The notes under the pieces are model-generated. The model was not told the origin of the DNA, searched no databases, and worked only from the letters and a program-made list of their open reading frames with translations. Positions 18,517 through 28,304 of a DNA stretch of 64,000 nt are shown one piece after another (within the stretch, counting starts at the first letter, position 1; every line of letters starts with the position of its first letter). Location of the stretch: assembly GCF_035920445.1 (NCBI RefSeq), contig NZ_CP109162.1, positions 5,208,001 to 5,272,000 of the forward strand, read 5' to 3'. Made by a program: the position numbers and the translations under genes. This DNA is from Nocardia sp. NBC_01730. Its GTDB lineage: Bacteria; Actinomycetota; Actinomycetes; Mycobacteriales; Mycobacteriaceae.

Positions 18517-19592
18517 CAGCGAGCCTTCCCATGGCAGCGTGGCGCGGCGTTGGTGTACAGCGGCTGATTGATCGTCGGCAGCCCGGCGGGCAGGTTGAGC
18601 TGAGGCGCGTCGACCGCGCCCGGACCGACGACGATGTCGATGCCGCACAGATAGAACTGGAACCAAGAGCCGTAGCTGGCGGCGCGGCCCAGCTTCTCCA
18701 TCTTGAGCGGCAGATTCCGCAGCGTGTCGTTCACGTCGTCGCTGCGGTCGTCGAGGGTGCCGGTCAGCTGGCTCAGGCCGGCGATCGACCCCTGCAGCGT
18801 CGGACGGACCGGCACGAGCAGGTCGGCGGTGGCCGAGGTCAGGTCGGCGAGTGAAGTCACCGAGCGTCCGATCGTGTCGCGTTCCGCGGCGAGGCCGCTG
18901 ATCAGCGCCTCGGTGTTCACGATCAGCTGGTCGAACTGGTCGTCGCGCTTGTTGACGGTGTCCAGGACGGCGGTCAGATTGCGGGTCAACTCACCGATCA
19001 CCGCATCCTTGTCCGCGATCTTGTTGGTCAGGTTCGCGGTGGTCGCGACGAGGTCGTGGATCGTGCCCTGCTCGCCCTGGAAGACCTGGATGATCTCGAA
19101 GGACAGCTTGTTCACGTCGTCGGCGGTCAGCGTGCGGAACAGCGGGCGGAAGCCGTTGAACAGCGTGGTGAGGTTCAGCGCAGGCCTGGTGCGCTCCACC
19201 GGGATGGTCCCGCCTTTGTTCAGCTTGCGGCCCGGCTCGCCGGTGCCCTGCTCCAGCGCGATGTAGCGCTGGCCGACCAGGTTGCGGTACTTGATGGTGG
19301 CCGTGGTCGTGGCGGGCAGCCAACTCCGGTCGGTGAGATCGAACTTCACCTCGGCCAAGCGCTTGTCCACGATCGAGACGTCGGTGACCTTGCCGACCCG
19401 CACGCCGGCGATGCGCACCTCGTCACCGGGATTGAGCGAGGTGACATCGGTGAACCGGGCTTTGAAACCCGTTCCGCCGCTGCTGTAGTTGGCGATGGAC
19501 AAACCGAGCATCGTGGTCGCGAACAGGGTCACGACGATGAAGACGATCAGCTTGGTCAGCGGCCCACCCAGGCCGCGCAGCTTCTGCTTCAT
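18516..19592 (-). CDS. mceB: Mce family protein MceB
   Basis: 358 aa. Membrane segment LTKLIVFIVVTLFATTMLGL near the N-terminus, then an MlaD domain (KARFTDVTSLNPGDEVRIAG, VRVGKV) and helical region. The C-terminal CGIDIVVGPGAVDAPQLNLP segment is typical of MceB. Start overlaps the mceA stop by four bases. Confidence 0.92.
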   Translation of the reverse strand: MKQKLRGLGGPLTKLIVFIVVTLFATTMLGLSIANYSSGGTGFKARFTDVTSLNPGDEVRIAGVRVGKVTDVSIVDKRLAEVKFDLTDRSWLPATTTATIKYRNLVGQRYIALEQGTGEPGRKLNKGGTIPVERTRPALNLTTLFNGFRPLFRTLTADDVNKLSFEIIQVFQGEQGTIHDLVATTANLTNKIADKDAVIGELTRNLTAVLDTVNKRDDQFDQLIVNTEALISGLAAERDTIGRSVTSLADLTSATADLLVPVRPTLQGSIAGLSQLTGTLDDRSDDVNDTLRNLPLKMEKLGRAASYGSWFQFYLCGIDIVVGPGAVDAPQLNLPAGLPTINQPLYTNAAPRCHGKAR

Positions 19593-20941
19593 CGAATACT
19601 CACCTCGCTTCCGCGGAACGCGGGCGCACCTGCCCTGGTCACCCAGCCCGGCACCTGATCCGGCGCGACCCCGTTGGCCGCACCGTAGATCGCGCCGAGG
19701 GACTGCTGCTCCATCGGCGAACCGGCTGTCGTCGGCACCTTGCTCCCTGGGTAGACGCCGAACTGCGGCGGCTCCAGCTTGCCGCTCTCCTGGTCACCCG
19801 GGTTACGGCTGGGTACCGCGTAGGAGCCGTCGTTGCTCGGTCCTCCCGTGTACTGGCCGGGGTCGACGCCAGCGGGCAACTCGGGGATGCACCACGGACC
19901 GCGGGGGTCCAGCCAGCGCGGCTCGTCCTGGTTTGGCAGGTATTTGCCGCGGGTATTGGTCAGCTCGATGCTCACCCGGGAGCCGGGCCGGTCGGTGCCC
20001 TTGCCCAAGATCTGGTCGATGCGCGGCTTCATCTTCGCGAAGTTCGCCAGCGAGCAGGCATAGTTCGGCGAGTAGTAGGCCAACAGTTCCAGCGCGGGCC
20101 GGGAGTCGGCGGCCAGGTCGATAATGTTGTCGCGGTTGGCGATCAGGAAGTCGGCGGTGCTCGACGAAGTCGGCGTCAACGTTGCGTAGAGCGCGTCGAT
20201 GTCGGTACGTCGCTGCACGATCGTCGCGTTGGTGGTTCTCAGGTTGTCCAGCGCCTCGATCAGCTGCGGCGCCGCGTCGGAGTAGGCGGCGGCCACCTGG
20301 GCGAAGCTGCGCAGGTCCTCCTGCAGATCCGGCAGCACGCCGTTGACCTGGCGGAAGATGTTGTCCAGCTTGTCCACGCTCTCGCCGAGCGCGAAACCTC
20401 GACCGGCCAGGGCCTGGGACAGCGCACCCAGGGTGGCGGCGAGGTCCTGCGGCGGAATGGCTTGCAGCAGCGGGAGCAGATCGTCGAGCAGCTTGCTCAG
20501 CTCGATGGCGTTGCCACTGACGTCCTGGTGCAGTGTCACACCATTCGTCAGGTGCTGTGCGCTTCGGTCCTCCGGAATGATCAGGTCCACATAGCGCTCG
20601 CCGAACAGCGTCTTGGGCAGCAAGCGCGCGGTCGCGTTGGCCGGAATCTGTTGCGCCTTGTCCGGTTCGATGGCCAGGTTCAGCGTCACCTTCCCGCCGT
20701 CGGAGCGGCTGGAGCGCACCTCTCCGACGCTGATGCCGCGCACCTTGACGTCCGCGTTGCGGGTCAGCGCGTTGCCGACGCTGTCGGTCACCAGGTCGAC
20801 GTCGACGGTCTTGACGAATTGCTTGTTGTACACCGCGATGGTCGTCCACAGGAACAGGCCGACCACGAGGAAGAACGTGATGCCCAGCACACGAACACGC
20901 AGTGTCTCGGTCGAGCGCCAGGCCTGCACCCCCCGGCTCAT
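19589..20941 (-). CDS. mceA: Mce family protein MceA
   Basis: 450 aa, the longest of the six. One membrane segment (VLGITFFLVVGLFLWTTIAV) is followed by the MlaD domain (VDVDLVTDSVGNALTRNADV, VRGISVGEV), the helical domain with LAYYSPNYACSLANFAKMKP, and a Pro/Gly-rich tail. First mce gene after the two yrbE permeases, which is the conserved operon order. Overlaps yrbEB by four bases. Confidence 0.93.
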   Translation of the reverse strand: MSRGVQAWRSTETLRVRVLGITFFLVVGLFLWTTIAVYNKQFVKTVDVDLVTDSVGNALTRNADVKVRGISVGEVRSSRSDGGKVTLNLAIEPDKAQQIPANATARLLPKTLFGERYVDLIIPEDRSAQHLTNGVTLHQDVSGNAIELSKLLDDLLPLLQAIPPQDLAATLGALSQALAGRGFALGESVDKLDNIFRQVNGVLPDLQEDLRSFAQVAAAYSDAAPQLIEALDNLRTTNATIVQRRTDIDALYATLTPTSSSTADFLIANRDNIIDLAADSRPALELLAYYSPNYACSLANFAKMKPRIDQILGKGTDRPGSRVSIELTNTRGKYLPNQDEPRWLDPRGPWCIPELPAGVDPGQYTGGPSNDGSYAVPSRNPGDQESGKLEPPQFGVYPGSKVPTTAGSPMEQQSLGAIYGAANGVAPDQVPGWVTRAGAPAFRGSEVSIR

Positions 20942-21816
20942 CCGGCCACTCGCACCGTGGTCGTAGTACCCCAGATCGCGAGGCTGAGGAAGAAGTCGAG
21001 CACGTTCACCAGCACGATCGCGGCGCGGACCGCGCGGCCCACCGCGACGCCGACGCCTGCGGGGCCGCCGGTGGCGTGGAAGCCGTAGTAGCAGTGCACC
21101 AAGATGATCACGAAGGCGAAGACCAGCACCTTGAGGAACGAATAGAGCACGTCCTCCGGTGGCAGGAACAGGCTGAAGTAGTGGTCATAGGACCCGCTGG
21201 ATTGGCCGTTGAACCAGATGCTGACCATTCGAGACGCCAGGAACGTGCCGAGCAGGCCGACGACGTACAGCGGGATCACCGCAACGAATCCGGCGATCAC
21301 GCGGGTGGTGACCAGGAACGGCACGCCGGGCACCGCCATCACCTCGAGTGCATCGATCTCCTCGGAGATGCGCATGGCACCCAACTGGGCGGTGAAACCA
21401 CATCCGACCGTCGCCGAGAGTGCGAGCGCGGCGACCAGCGGCGCGATCTCACGGGTGTTGATGTAGGCGGTGAGAAAGCCGGTGAGCGCCGAGCTGCCGA
21501 GGGCGTCGAGGGCCTTGAAGCCTTGCAGGCCGACCACGACGCCGACCGAGCCGGACATGAACACGATGACGCCGATGGTGCCGCCGATCACCGCGAGCGC
21601 GCCGGTACCGAAGGTGACCTCGGCGAGCAGCCGCATGACCTCCTTGCGGTAGTGCACGGCGGTGCGCGGGATCCAGGCGATGGCGCGTGAATAGAACGAC
21701 ATCTGATCGCCCGCGCGATCGATGACGTTCAGCGGGGAGCGGACGAAGTCTCCCGCCCGGCGCAGCGACTTGGCGAAGACCGGAGTTCGATACGGGCTGG
21801 CCATCGGATCAGGCAC
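20938..21816 (-). CDS. yrbEB: Mce transporter permease YrbEB (MlaE family)
   Basis: 292 aa. The MlaE-type permease has five or six membrane helices and the conserved cytoplasmic EQ-loop-like segment QLGAMRISEEIDALEVMAVP that docks the ATPase. A start at M5 (21804) is equally possible and would avoid the 8-bp overlap with yrbEA. It forms the inner-membrane permease with YrbEA, energised by MceG. Confidence 0.93.
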   Translation of the reverse strand: MPDPMASPYRTPVFAKSLRRAGDFVRSPLNVIDRAGDQMSFYSRAIAWIPRTAVHYRKEVMRLLAEVTFGTGALAVIGGTIGVIVFMSGSVGVVVGLQGFKALDALGSSALTGFLTAYINTREIAPLVAALALSATVGCGFTAQLGAMRISEEIDALEVMAVPGVPFLVTTRVIAGFVAVIPLYVVGLLGTFLASRMVSIWFNGQSSGSYDHYFSLFLPPEDVLYSFLKVLVFAFVIILVHCYYGFHATGGPAGVGVAVGRAVRAAIVLVNVLDFFLSLAIWGTTTTVRVAG

Positions 21817-22603
21817 CCTTTGCCGGGACGACTTGCAGATACACCAGGGTCAGGACGAGATTCACGAAGAACAGCACCATGAATGTGATCACCACGGATT
21901 GGTTCACCGCGTCACCGACTCCTTTCGGACCCCCTTTGGGATGCAACCCCTTGTATGCGGCGATCACGCCGGCGAGCAGGCCGAAGACCGCTGCCTTGAC
22001 CTCACCGATCCACAGGTCCGGTAGCTGAGCGAGCGCCGAGAACGAGGCCAGGTAGGCACCCGGCGTTCCGCCCTGCAGCAGCACGTTGAAGAAGTACCCG
22101 CCCGCGATACCGACTACCGACACCAGGCCGTTGAGCAGCAGTGCCACCAGCACCATGCCGATCACACGCGGTACGACCAGCTTTCGCACCGGGTCGACAC
22201 CGAGCACCTCCAGCGCGTCGATCTCCTCGCGGATGGTGCGCGAGCCGAGGTCGGCGGCCACCGCAGACCCGGCCGCGCCCGCGATGATCAGCGCCGTGAC
22301 GACCGGGGCCGCCTGCTGGACGGTGGCAAGCACACTGGTCGCACCGGTGAAGGACTCCGCACCCAACTGCTTGATCAGCGAGCCGGTCTGCAGTGCGACG
22401 ACCGCGCCGAACGGGATCGCGACCAGTGCGCTGGGCAGGATCGAGACACTCGCGATGAACCACGACTGCTCGATGAACTCCCGCCATTCGAACGGGCGGC
22501 GGAACGTCTTGCGCAGGACGTCGATGAACAGCGCGAAAATATTGCCAGCCTGGGCAAACCCCGACTCCAGTGGAGTCCGCAATCGCGCCAGGGAGGAAGT
22601 CAC
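21809..22603 (-). CDS. yrbEA: Mce transporter permease YrbEA (MlaE family)
   Basis: 264 aa with the MlaE fold: hydrophobic helices from about residue 45 on, and the coupling segment DLGSRTIREEIDALEVLGVD. GTG start. It follows mceG after 18 bp, so ATPase, permeases and Mce proteins are in one transcription unit. Confidence 0.93.
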   Translation of the reverse strand: MTSSLARLRTPLESGFAQAGNIFALFIDVLRKTFRRPFEWREFIEQSWFIASVSILPSALVAIPFGAVVALQTGSLIKQLGAESFTGATSVLATVQQAAPVVTALIIAGAAGSAVAADLGSRTIREEIDALEVLGVDPVRKLVVPRVIGMVLVALLLNGLVSVVGIAGGYFFNVLLQGGTPGAYLASFSALAQLPDLWIGEVKAAVFGLLAGVIAAYKGLHPKGGPKGVGDAVNQSVVITFMVLFFVNLVLTLVYLQVVPAKGA

Positions 22604-22621
22604 GATCGCAGATGTTACCCG

Positions 22622-23665
22622 TTAGTTGTGTTGTGTCGCACGGTTGTGTAGGTCGCCGCTGTTGTACGCCATCACCTGCGTATCGTCGTTCTCCGCAAGT
22701 GACTCGCGGATCGCGACCTGGGCTGCGTGCGGGAGCGTGTGCATGATCTCGCGGACGCGCTCCTTACGCCGCAACACCCCCTGCCGCACCGGCATACCGG
22801 GTGTCGCGCGCATCTGCGGGATGATCCCCTCGACTTCCTCGGCGCCACCATGGTGATGACCGGCGTCCACGAGCGCCTGCTCGCGCGCCATCTGCGCCTC
22901 GTCCTTCTCCTCCGACATACCGATCGGACCGATCATGCGGCCGTTGAGGAACTGCTTGACCACCGGCTCCTCCGATGTGAGCAGCACCTCGCGTGGTCCG
23001 AACATGACCAGCTGGCGTCGGAAGAGCATGCCGATGTTGTCCGGCACGGTGCGGGCCAGGTTGATGTTGTGCGTGACGATCAGGATCGTGGCGTCGATCT
23101 GTGCGTTGATATCGATCAGCAGCTGACTCAAGTACGAGGTGCGGACCGGGTCCAGACCCGAGTCCGGCTCGTCGACCAGGATTATCTGCGGATCCAGTAC
23201 CAGAGCGCGGGCCAGACCAGCGCGCTTGCGCATACCGCCGGAGATCTCGCCGGGCAGCTTGCCCTCGGCGCCGAGCAGACCGGTGAGCTCCAGCTTCTCC
23301 ATCACGATCTTGCGGATCTCGTCCTCCCTCTTCTTCGTGTGCTCACGAAGCGGGAAGGCCACGTTGTCGAACAGATTCATCGACCCGAACAGCGCACCAT
23401 CCTGGAACAGCACACCGAACAGCTTGCGGATCTCGTAGAGCTCCTTGTTGGAGCAGGTCGTGATGTCTGTGCCGTTGATGTAGATCGAACCGCGCTCCGG
23501 ACGAAGCAGACCGATGAGCGACTTCAGGAACACCGACTTACCGGTACCGGACGGGCCCAGCAGAGCGCTGACCTCGCCGGATGGCAACGTCAGCGAAACG
23601 TCCTGCCAAATGCGCTGGGAACCAAAGGATTTGGTAACACTTTCGGTCCTGACCTCGACGCCCAC
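22622..23665 (-). CDS. mceG: ABC transporter ATP-binding protein MceG (Mkl)
   Basis: 347 aa. Walker A is GPSGTGKS, the ABC signature SGGMRKRAGLARAL, Walker B ILVDEPDSGLDP and the switch His VTHN. A C-terminal extension of about 100 residues after the ATPase core is typical of Mkl/MceG. The GTG at 23665 was chosen because GGAGG lies five bases upstream and the protein then begins close to the first ABC strand. In M. tuberculosis mkl stands apart from all mce operons; here it directly precedes one. Confidence 0.94.
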   Translation of the reverse strand: MGVEVRTESVTKSFGSQRIWQDVSLTLPSGEVSALLGPSGTGKSVFLKSLIGLLRPERGSIYINGTDITTCSNKELYEIRKLFGVLFQDGALFGSMNLFDNVAFPLREHTKKREDEIRKIVMEKLELTGLLGAEGKLPGEISGGMRKRAGLARALVLDPQIILVDEPDSGLDPVRTSYLSQLLIDINAQIDATILIVTHNINLARTVPDNIGMLFRRQLVMFGPREVLLTSEEPVVKQFLNGRMIGPIGMSEEKDEAQMAREQALVDAGHHHGGAEEVEGIIPQMRATPGMPVRQGVLRRKERVREIMHTLPHAAQVAIRESLAENDDTQVMAYNSGDLHNRATQHN

Positions 23666-23855
23666 GCCAACCTCCACAATTCTCAACGAGCTGCCCACCG
23701 GCGAACCGCGCGCTCGGTCATCGCGGTGTGTCACGTCACAGTGGGGTGCGGCCACTGTATCCCATGCACCAGATGGGGCACACCCCTAACCTGACCGAAG
23801 AGTAACCCCCCAAAGCTCGCGATATTCACAATTTCCGCCCACGTTGCCGAAAAGA

Positions 23856-23898
23856 GCCGAACGGGCGGCTCCCCGCAATGGGGAACCGCCCGTTCGGC
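23856..23898 (-). terminator. rplJL terminator
   Basis: On the minus strand GCCGAACGGGCGG and CCGCCCGTTCGGC pair around an inner CCCC/GGGG stem, followed by TCTTTTC. It begins 15 bases after the rplL stop. Strong intrinsic terminator. Confidence 0.8.
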
Positions 23899-23913
23899 GT
23901 ATTTCGGTCGGAA

Positions 23914-24291
23914 TTACTTGACCGAGACCTTGGCGCCGGCCTCTTCCAGCTTCGCCTTGGCAGCCTCGGCGGCATCCTTGGCGACCTTCTCCAGGATCGA
24001 CTTCGGGGCGCTCTCGACCAGGTCCTTGGCTTCCTTCAGACCCAGGCCGGAGACGATCTCGCGGACCACCTTGATGACCTGGATCTTCTTGTCGCCGGCA
24101 CCCTCGAGGACGACGTCGAACTCGTCCTGCTCCTCGACGGCCTCGGCCGGAGCGGCGGCACCGACGGCGGCGACGGCGACCGGAGCAGCCGCGGTGACCT
24201 CGAACTTCTCCTCGAACTTCTTCACGAAGTCCGACAGCTCGAGCAGGGTCATGTTGCCGAAGGTCTCGAGCAGTTCGTCAACGTTGGCCAT
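23914..24291 (-). CDS. rplL: 50S ribosomal protein L7/L12
   Basis: 125 aa. N-terminal dimerisation domain ([20 protein letters not shown]), Ala/Val-rich hinge, and the C-terminal factor-binding domain with [20 protein letters not shown] and [13 protein letters not shown]. Makes the ribosomal stalk with L10. Cotranscribed with rplJ. Confidence 0.97.
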   Translation of the reverse strand: MANVDELLETFGNMTLLELSDFVKKFEEKFEVTAAAPVAVAAVGAAAPAEAVEEQDEFDVVLEGAGDKKIQVIKVVREIVSGLGLKEAKDLVESAPKSILEKVAKDAAEAAKAKLEEAGAKVSVK

Positions 24292-24348
24292 TGTTGTTTT
24301 CCTTTCGGTAGTTGATGTCTATGCGGGGCGAATCGTGCCGCACGGGAG

Positions 24349-24882
24349 TTACTCGGCAGCTTCGCCTTCGGCCTGCTTCTTCTCCTGCAGCGCGGCGGCC
24401 AAGCGGGCCACCTGCGAGGCGGGAGCGTTGAACAGACCGGCAGCCTTCGCGAGGTTGCCCTTCAGCGCGCCGGCCAACTTGGCCAGCAACACCTCGCGGG
24501 TTTCCAGATCGGCGATGCGCTCGACCTCGGACACGGACAGCGGAGCGCCGTCCATGTAGCCGCCCTTGATGACCAGCGCCTTGTTGTCCTTCGCGAAGGT
24601 CTTCAGGGCCTTGGCCGCGTTGACCGGCTCACCCGTGATGAAGGTGATCGCGGTCGGTCCGACGAACAAATCGTCGAGGCCTTCCACGCCCGCCTCGGCG
24701 GCGGCGCGCTTGACCAGGGTGTTCTTGGCGACGGAGTACGTGGCTTCGGCGCCGAGCGCGCGCCGCAGCTCGGTGAGCTTGCCGACCGACAGGCCACGGT
24801 ATTCCGTGACGACGGTGGCCGTCGAGCTCTTGAACTGCTCCGCGATCTCCTCGACCGCGGTGACCTTCTCGGGTTTTGCCAT
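24349..24882 (-). CDS. rplJ: 50S ribosomal protein L10
   Basis: 177 aa beginning [20 protein letters not shown], with the rRNA-binding domain containing [20 protein letters not shown] and the C-terminal helix that binds L7/L12. The start has a strong GAGGAGG. The leader contains two hairpins, one an attenuator, which fits the known autogenous control of rplJL by L10. Confidence 0.97.
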   Translation of the reverse strand: MAKPEKVTAVEEIAEQFKSSTATVVTEYRGLSVGKLTELRRALGAEATYSVAKNTLVKRAAAEAGVEGLDDLFVGPTAITFITGEPVNAAKALKTFAKDNKALVIKGGYMDGAPLSVSEVERIADLETREVLLAKLAGALKGNLAKAAGLFNAPASQVARLAAALQEKKQAEGEAAE

Positions 24883-25261
24883 ACTTCGCCTCCTCTCTGA
24901 TGGTCGGTTCGTATACGCGAACTACCGATCAGGGGCCGACGACAAAACAAACGCCCCGAACGCAGAGCGTTCCGGGGCGCAATAGAAAACCGATCCCGGG
25001 CTTGCCCGGACCAATTCCCAGCCTCGGCTCTCCCTGCGTGGGCCGCCGGCAATGTCGCCGGACCTTCGACCGAACCCATATGGGAACGGCGACCAACGGT
25101 CTTCGGTAGAACGGATTGGGTAGCGATCGAACTCGTCGATAACTATGGCTGAGAATACCTGGCCGTGCTGCCATCTGCCAAAACGGGTCCCACAACCGTC
25201 GGCCGAGGCCCTTGCGCGCCACCTGCGCAGTGGGCGCGGTGCGGAACTCCGCGCCGATCGC
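24883..25261 (-). promoter_or_regulatory. rplJL leader region
   Basis: A gene-free stretch of 379 bp between vapC and rplJ. Its rplJ-proximal part contains a translational hairpin (24898-24931: TGAT, GGT and GTTCG pairing with CGAAC, ACC and ATCA) and an attenuator-like terminator (24952-24979). Further upstream, GGAGAGCC and GC-rich stems resemble an L10-binding leader. The promoter was not pinned down. Confidence 0.55.
24952..24979 (-). terminator. attenuator hairpin in the rplJ leader
   Basis: On the minus strand CGCCCCGGAACGC pairs with GCGTTCGGGGCG (one bulged G, 3-nt loop) and is followed by TTTGTTTTG. It lies 70 bases before the rplJ start, so it would stop transcription ahead of the gene unless overridden. 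Confidence 0.65.
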
Positions 25262-25681
25262 TCAGACTGCGCCAGCTGGCACAACCCATGTTGTCGACTG
25301 CCCGGTATGCGCCGCAATGGTGTCGAAGTCGTTGTCGTAGTGCAAAACTGCCAATCCATGCGCCTGGGCCGTGACCGCGACAACCAGGTCGGCGATCGAT
25401 GCGGATCGATGTTGTGCCTTGGCGGTGAGCAGTGCCTGAAGGTCGGACGCTTGTACCCAGAGATCATCAGGAGTGTCCACCCACTCGAGTGATTCATGCA
25501 GTGTCGTCCTGATACGCGCTCGGTCATCGCCGTTACGGGCCGAGTAGAGCATTTCCAGCTCGGTGACCCCGCACATGCAGACCAGCGCGCGGTCCATCAG
25601 AGGGACGAGCACGTCTCGCACTGGTATCAGATGGAGCCGCGCAAGCGCACTCTTATCGACGAGATAGCGAGTCACCCCCAC
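25262..25681 (-). CDS. vapC: VapC-family PIN-domain toxin
   Basis: 139 aa with the PIN ribonuclease acidic set: D9 in YLVDKSAL, E41 in VTELEMLYSAR, D98 in SIADLVVAV and D116/D118 in HYDNDFD. The GTG start overlaps the antitoxin frame by 10 bp; GTG 25675 would give a GTGA-type junction. Members cleave tRNA or rRNA when freed from VapB. The pair sits inside the ribosomal-protein block, a place where M. tuberculosis carries mycolic-acid methyltransferase genes. Confidence 0.9.
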   Translation of the reverse strand: MGVTRYLVDKSALARLHLIPVRDVLVPLMDRALVCMCGVTELEMLYSARNGDDRARIRTTLHESLEWVDTPDDLWVQASDLQALLTAKAQHRSASIADLVVAVTAQAHGLAVLHYDNDFDTIAAHTGQSTTWVVPAGAV

Positions 25682-25878
25682 AGACGTTCCTCGACGTCAG
25701 GTTCCAGCAGGATCGAAAAGGCCCCTTGCTCGGCCAAATCCACCAATCTGCGTACGGAGTCGATCCTGATCACCTCACGGAATGCGGCATCGATCGTGTC
25801 ACGGAGCGTATCGGTACCGAGGATCTCCTTTGCGCGATCCAACTTCGCCATATCTACGTCAACACTGGTCTTCGCCAC
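25672..25878 (-). CDS. vapB: VapB-family antitoxin
   Basis: 68 aa starting VAKTSVDVDMAKLDRAKEIL. The pattern SVDVD...KEILGT.T..DTIDAAF matches VapB antitoxins of the short ribbon-helix-helix type, with a toxin-binding tail VRRLVDLAEQGAFSILLEPD. The GTG at 25878 has GGGAGG about seven bases upstream, which is better than starts further out. Overlaps vapC. Confidence 0.88.
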   Translation of the reverse strand: MAKTSVDVDMAKLDRAKEILGTDTLRDTIDAAFREVIRIDSVRRLVDLAEQGAFSILLEPDVEERLWG

Positions 25879-25890
25879 AGCAGCCTCCCT

Positions 25891-25917
25891 ATATCTCATA
25901 CAAGGATACATGGATAT
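25891..25917 (-). promoter_or_regulatory. probable vapBC operator
   Basis: An AT-rich imperfect palindrome with outer arms ATATC and GATAT lies 13 bases upstream of the vapB start. VapBC complexes bind such sites to repress their own promoter. Inference from position and symmetry. Confidence 0.4.
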
Positions 25918-25972
25918 CTACGATCGTTCCAATTCGATGTCCGATTGCCCCCTATGTAAGAATCATCCTGGA

Positions 25973-26020
25973 AACACCGCAACGGCGGGAACGCGATCGC
26001 GTTCCCGCCGTTGCGGTGTT
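25973..26020 (-). terminator. rplKA terminator: perfect 48-bp palindrome
   Basis: Two arms of 24 bases (AACACCGCAACGGCGGGAAC at the left end) are exact reverse complements meeting at GATC. It starts 13 bases beyond the rplA stop and is followed on the minus strand by TTTCC. The lack of a spacer implies a loop made by opening the centre. Confidence 0.8.
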
Positions 26021-26033
26021 CCTCAGGTGCTGT

Positions 26034-26747
26034 CTACGCGTCCTCGTCGAGGAGGTTGCGGGTGCGGTTCGGGTCCACCGGGATGCCCGGTCCGGTGTTC
26101 GTCGAGACCGTCACCTTCTTGACGTAGCGGCCCTTGGCGGTCGACGGCTTGACACGCAGGATCTCATCCAGCGCGGCGCCGTAATTCTCCACGAGCTGGG
26201 CGTCGCCGAAGGACGCCTTGCCGATGACGAAGTGCAGGTTGGCCTGCTTGTCGACACGGAAGTTGATCTTGCCGCCCTTGATCTCGTTGACGGCCTTGGT
26301 CACGTCGTTGGTGACCGTGCCAGTCTTCGGGTTCGGCATCAGACCGCGCGGGCCGAGGACACGCGCGATGCGGCCGACCTTGGCCATCTGGTCCGGGGTG
26401 GCGATCGCGGCGTCGAAGTCCAACCAGCCGCCCTGGATCCGCTCGATCAGGTCCTCGGCGCCGACGGCGTCCGCACCGGCGGCCTCGGCCTCGGCGGCCT
26501 TCTCGCCCGCCGCGAACACGATGACGCGGGCGGTCTTACCGGTGCCATGCGGCAGGTTTACGGTGCCACGGACCATCTGGTCTGCCTTGCGGGGATCCAC
26601 ACCGAGACGCACGGCAACCTCAACGGTCGCGTCGGTCTTGGTGGTGGCGGTCTCCTTGGCCAGCCGCGCAGCGGAGAGCGGAGAGTACAGCTTGTCGCGA
26701 TCGACCTTCTCGGCCGCGGCGAGATACGCCTTGCTTCGTTTTGCCAT
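26034..26747 (-). CDS. rplA: 50S ribosomal protein L1
   Basis: 237 aa starting [20 protein letters not shown]. The L1 signature [20 protein letters not shown] with [16 protein letters not shown] is intact. Binds 23S rRNA at the L1 stalk. Expressed with rplK, which lies 121 bp upstream. Confidence 0.97.
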   Translation of the reverse strand: MAKRSKAYLAAAEKVDRDKLYSPLSAARLAKETATTKTDATVEVAVRLGVDPRKADQMVRGTVNLPHGTGKTARVIVFAAGEKAAEAEAAGADAVGAEDLIERIQGGWLDFDAAIATPDQMAKVGRIARVLGPRGLMPNPKTGTVTNDVTKAVNEIKGGKINFRVDKQANLHFVIGKASFGDAQLVENYGAALDEILRVKPSTAKGRYVKKVTVSTNTGPGIPVDPNRTRNLLDEDA

Positions 26748-26868
26748 TTTGTCTGTGTCCTTGTCGGTGTTCAGATGTGGTTGTCGGGCCTGGCCGGCCC
26801 TCCCACGTGTGCGATCTCATCTCCCGACCAGTGCCGGGATCCCCGATCGAATCCGGGATGACGGGAAC

Positions 26869-27303
26869 TCAGCCTTCGACGGTGATGCCCATCGAACGCG
26901 CGGTGCCCGCGATGATCTTGGCCGCCTGCTCGACGTCGTTGGCGTTCAGATCTTCCTGCTTGGTCTTGGCGATCTCACGGACCTGGTCCATGGTCACCTT
27001 GGCCACCTTGAGGCGGTGCGGTTCGGCTGAACCCTTCTGCACACCCGCGGCCTTGAGTAGCAGCTTGGCGGCAGGCGGAGTCTTCAGCTTGAAGTCGAAG
27101 GACCGGTCCTCGTACACCGAGATCTCGACCGGGATGACGGTGCCACGCTGCGACTCGGTCGCGGCGTTGTACGCCTTGCAGAACTCCATGATGTTGACGC
27201 CGTGCTGACCGAGCGCAGGGCCGACCGGAGGGGCCGGGTTCGCCTGGCCGGCCTGGATCTGAAGCTTGATGATCCCGGCGAGCTTCTTCTTCTTGGGGGG
27301 CAT
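26869..27303 (-). CDS. rplK: 50S ribosomal protein L11
   Basis: 144 aa. N-terminus [20 protein letters not shown], followed by [20 protein letters not shown]; the C-terminal rRNA-binding domain contains [20 protein letters not shown]. Part of the GTPase-associated centre. Confidence 0.97.
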
Positions 27304-27399
27304 CTTTCTTTCCTAGGTGTTTGTTGTCCTTGCTCTTTGCAAGTCGTGGTGTTGCGATCTTCGACCGGGCAGATTCACCCCGCAGCCGACGGAACTGGT

Positions 27400-28281
<882 letters not shown>

Positions 28282-28304
28282 CTACCGGCGTCGGCGTCGT
28301 TCAG

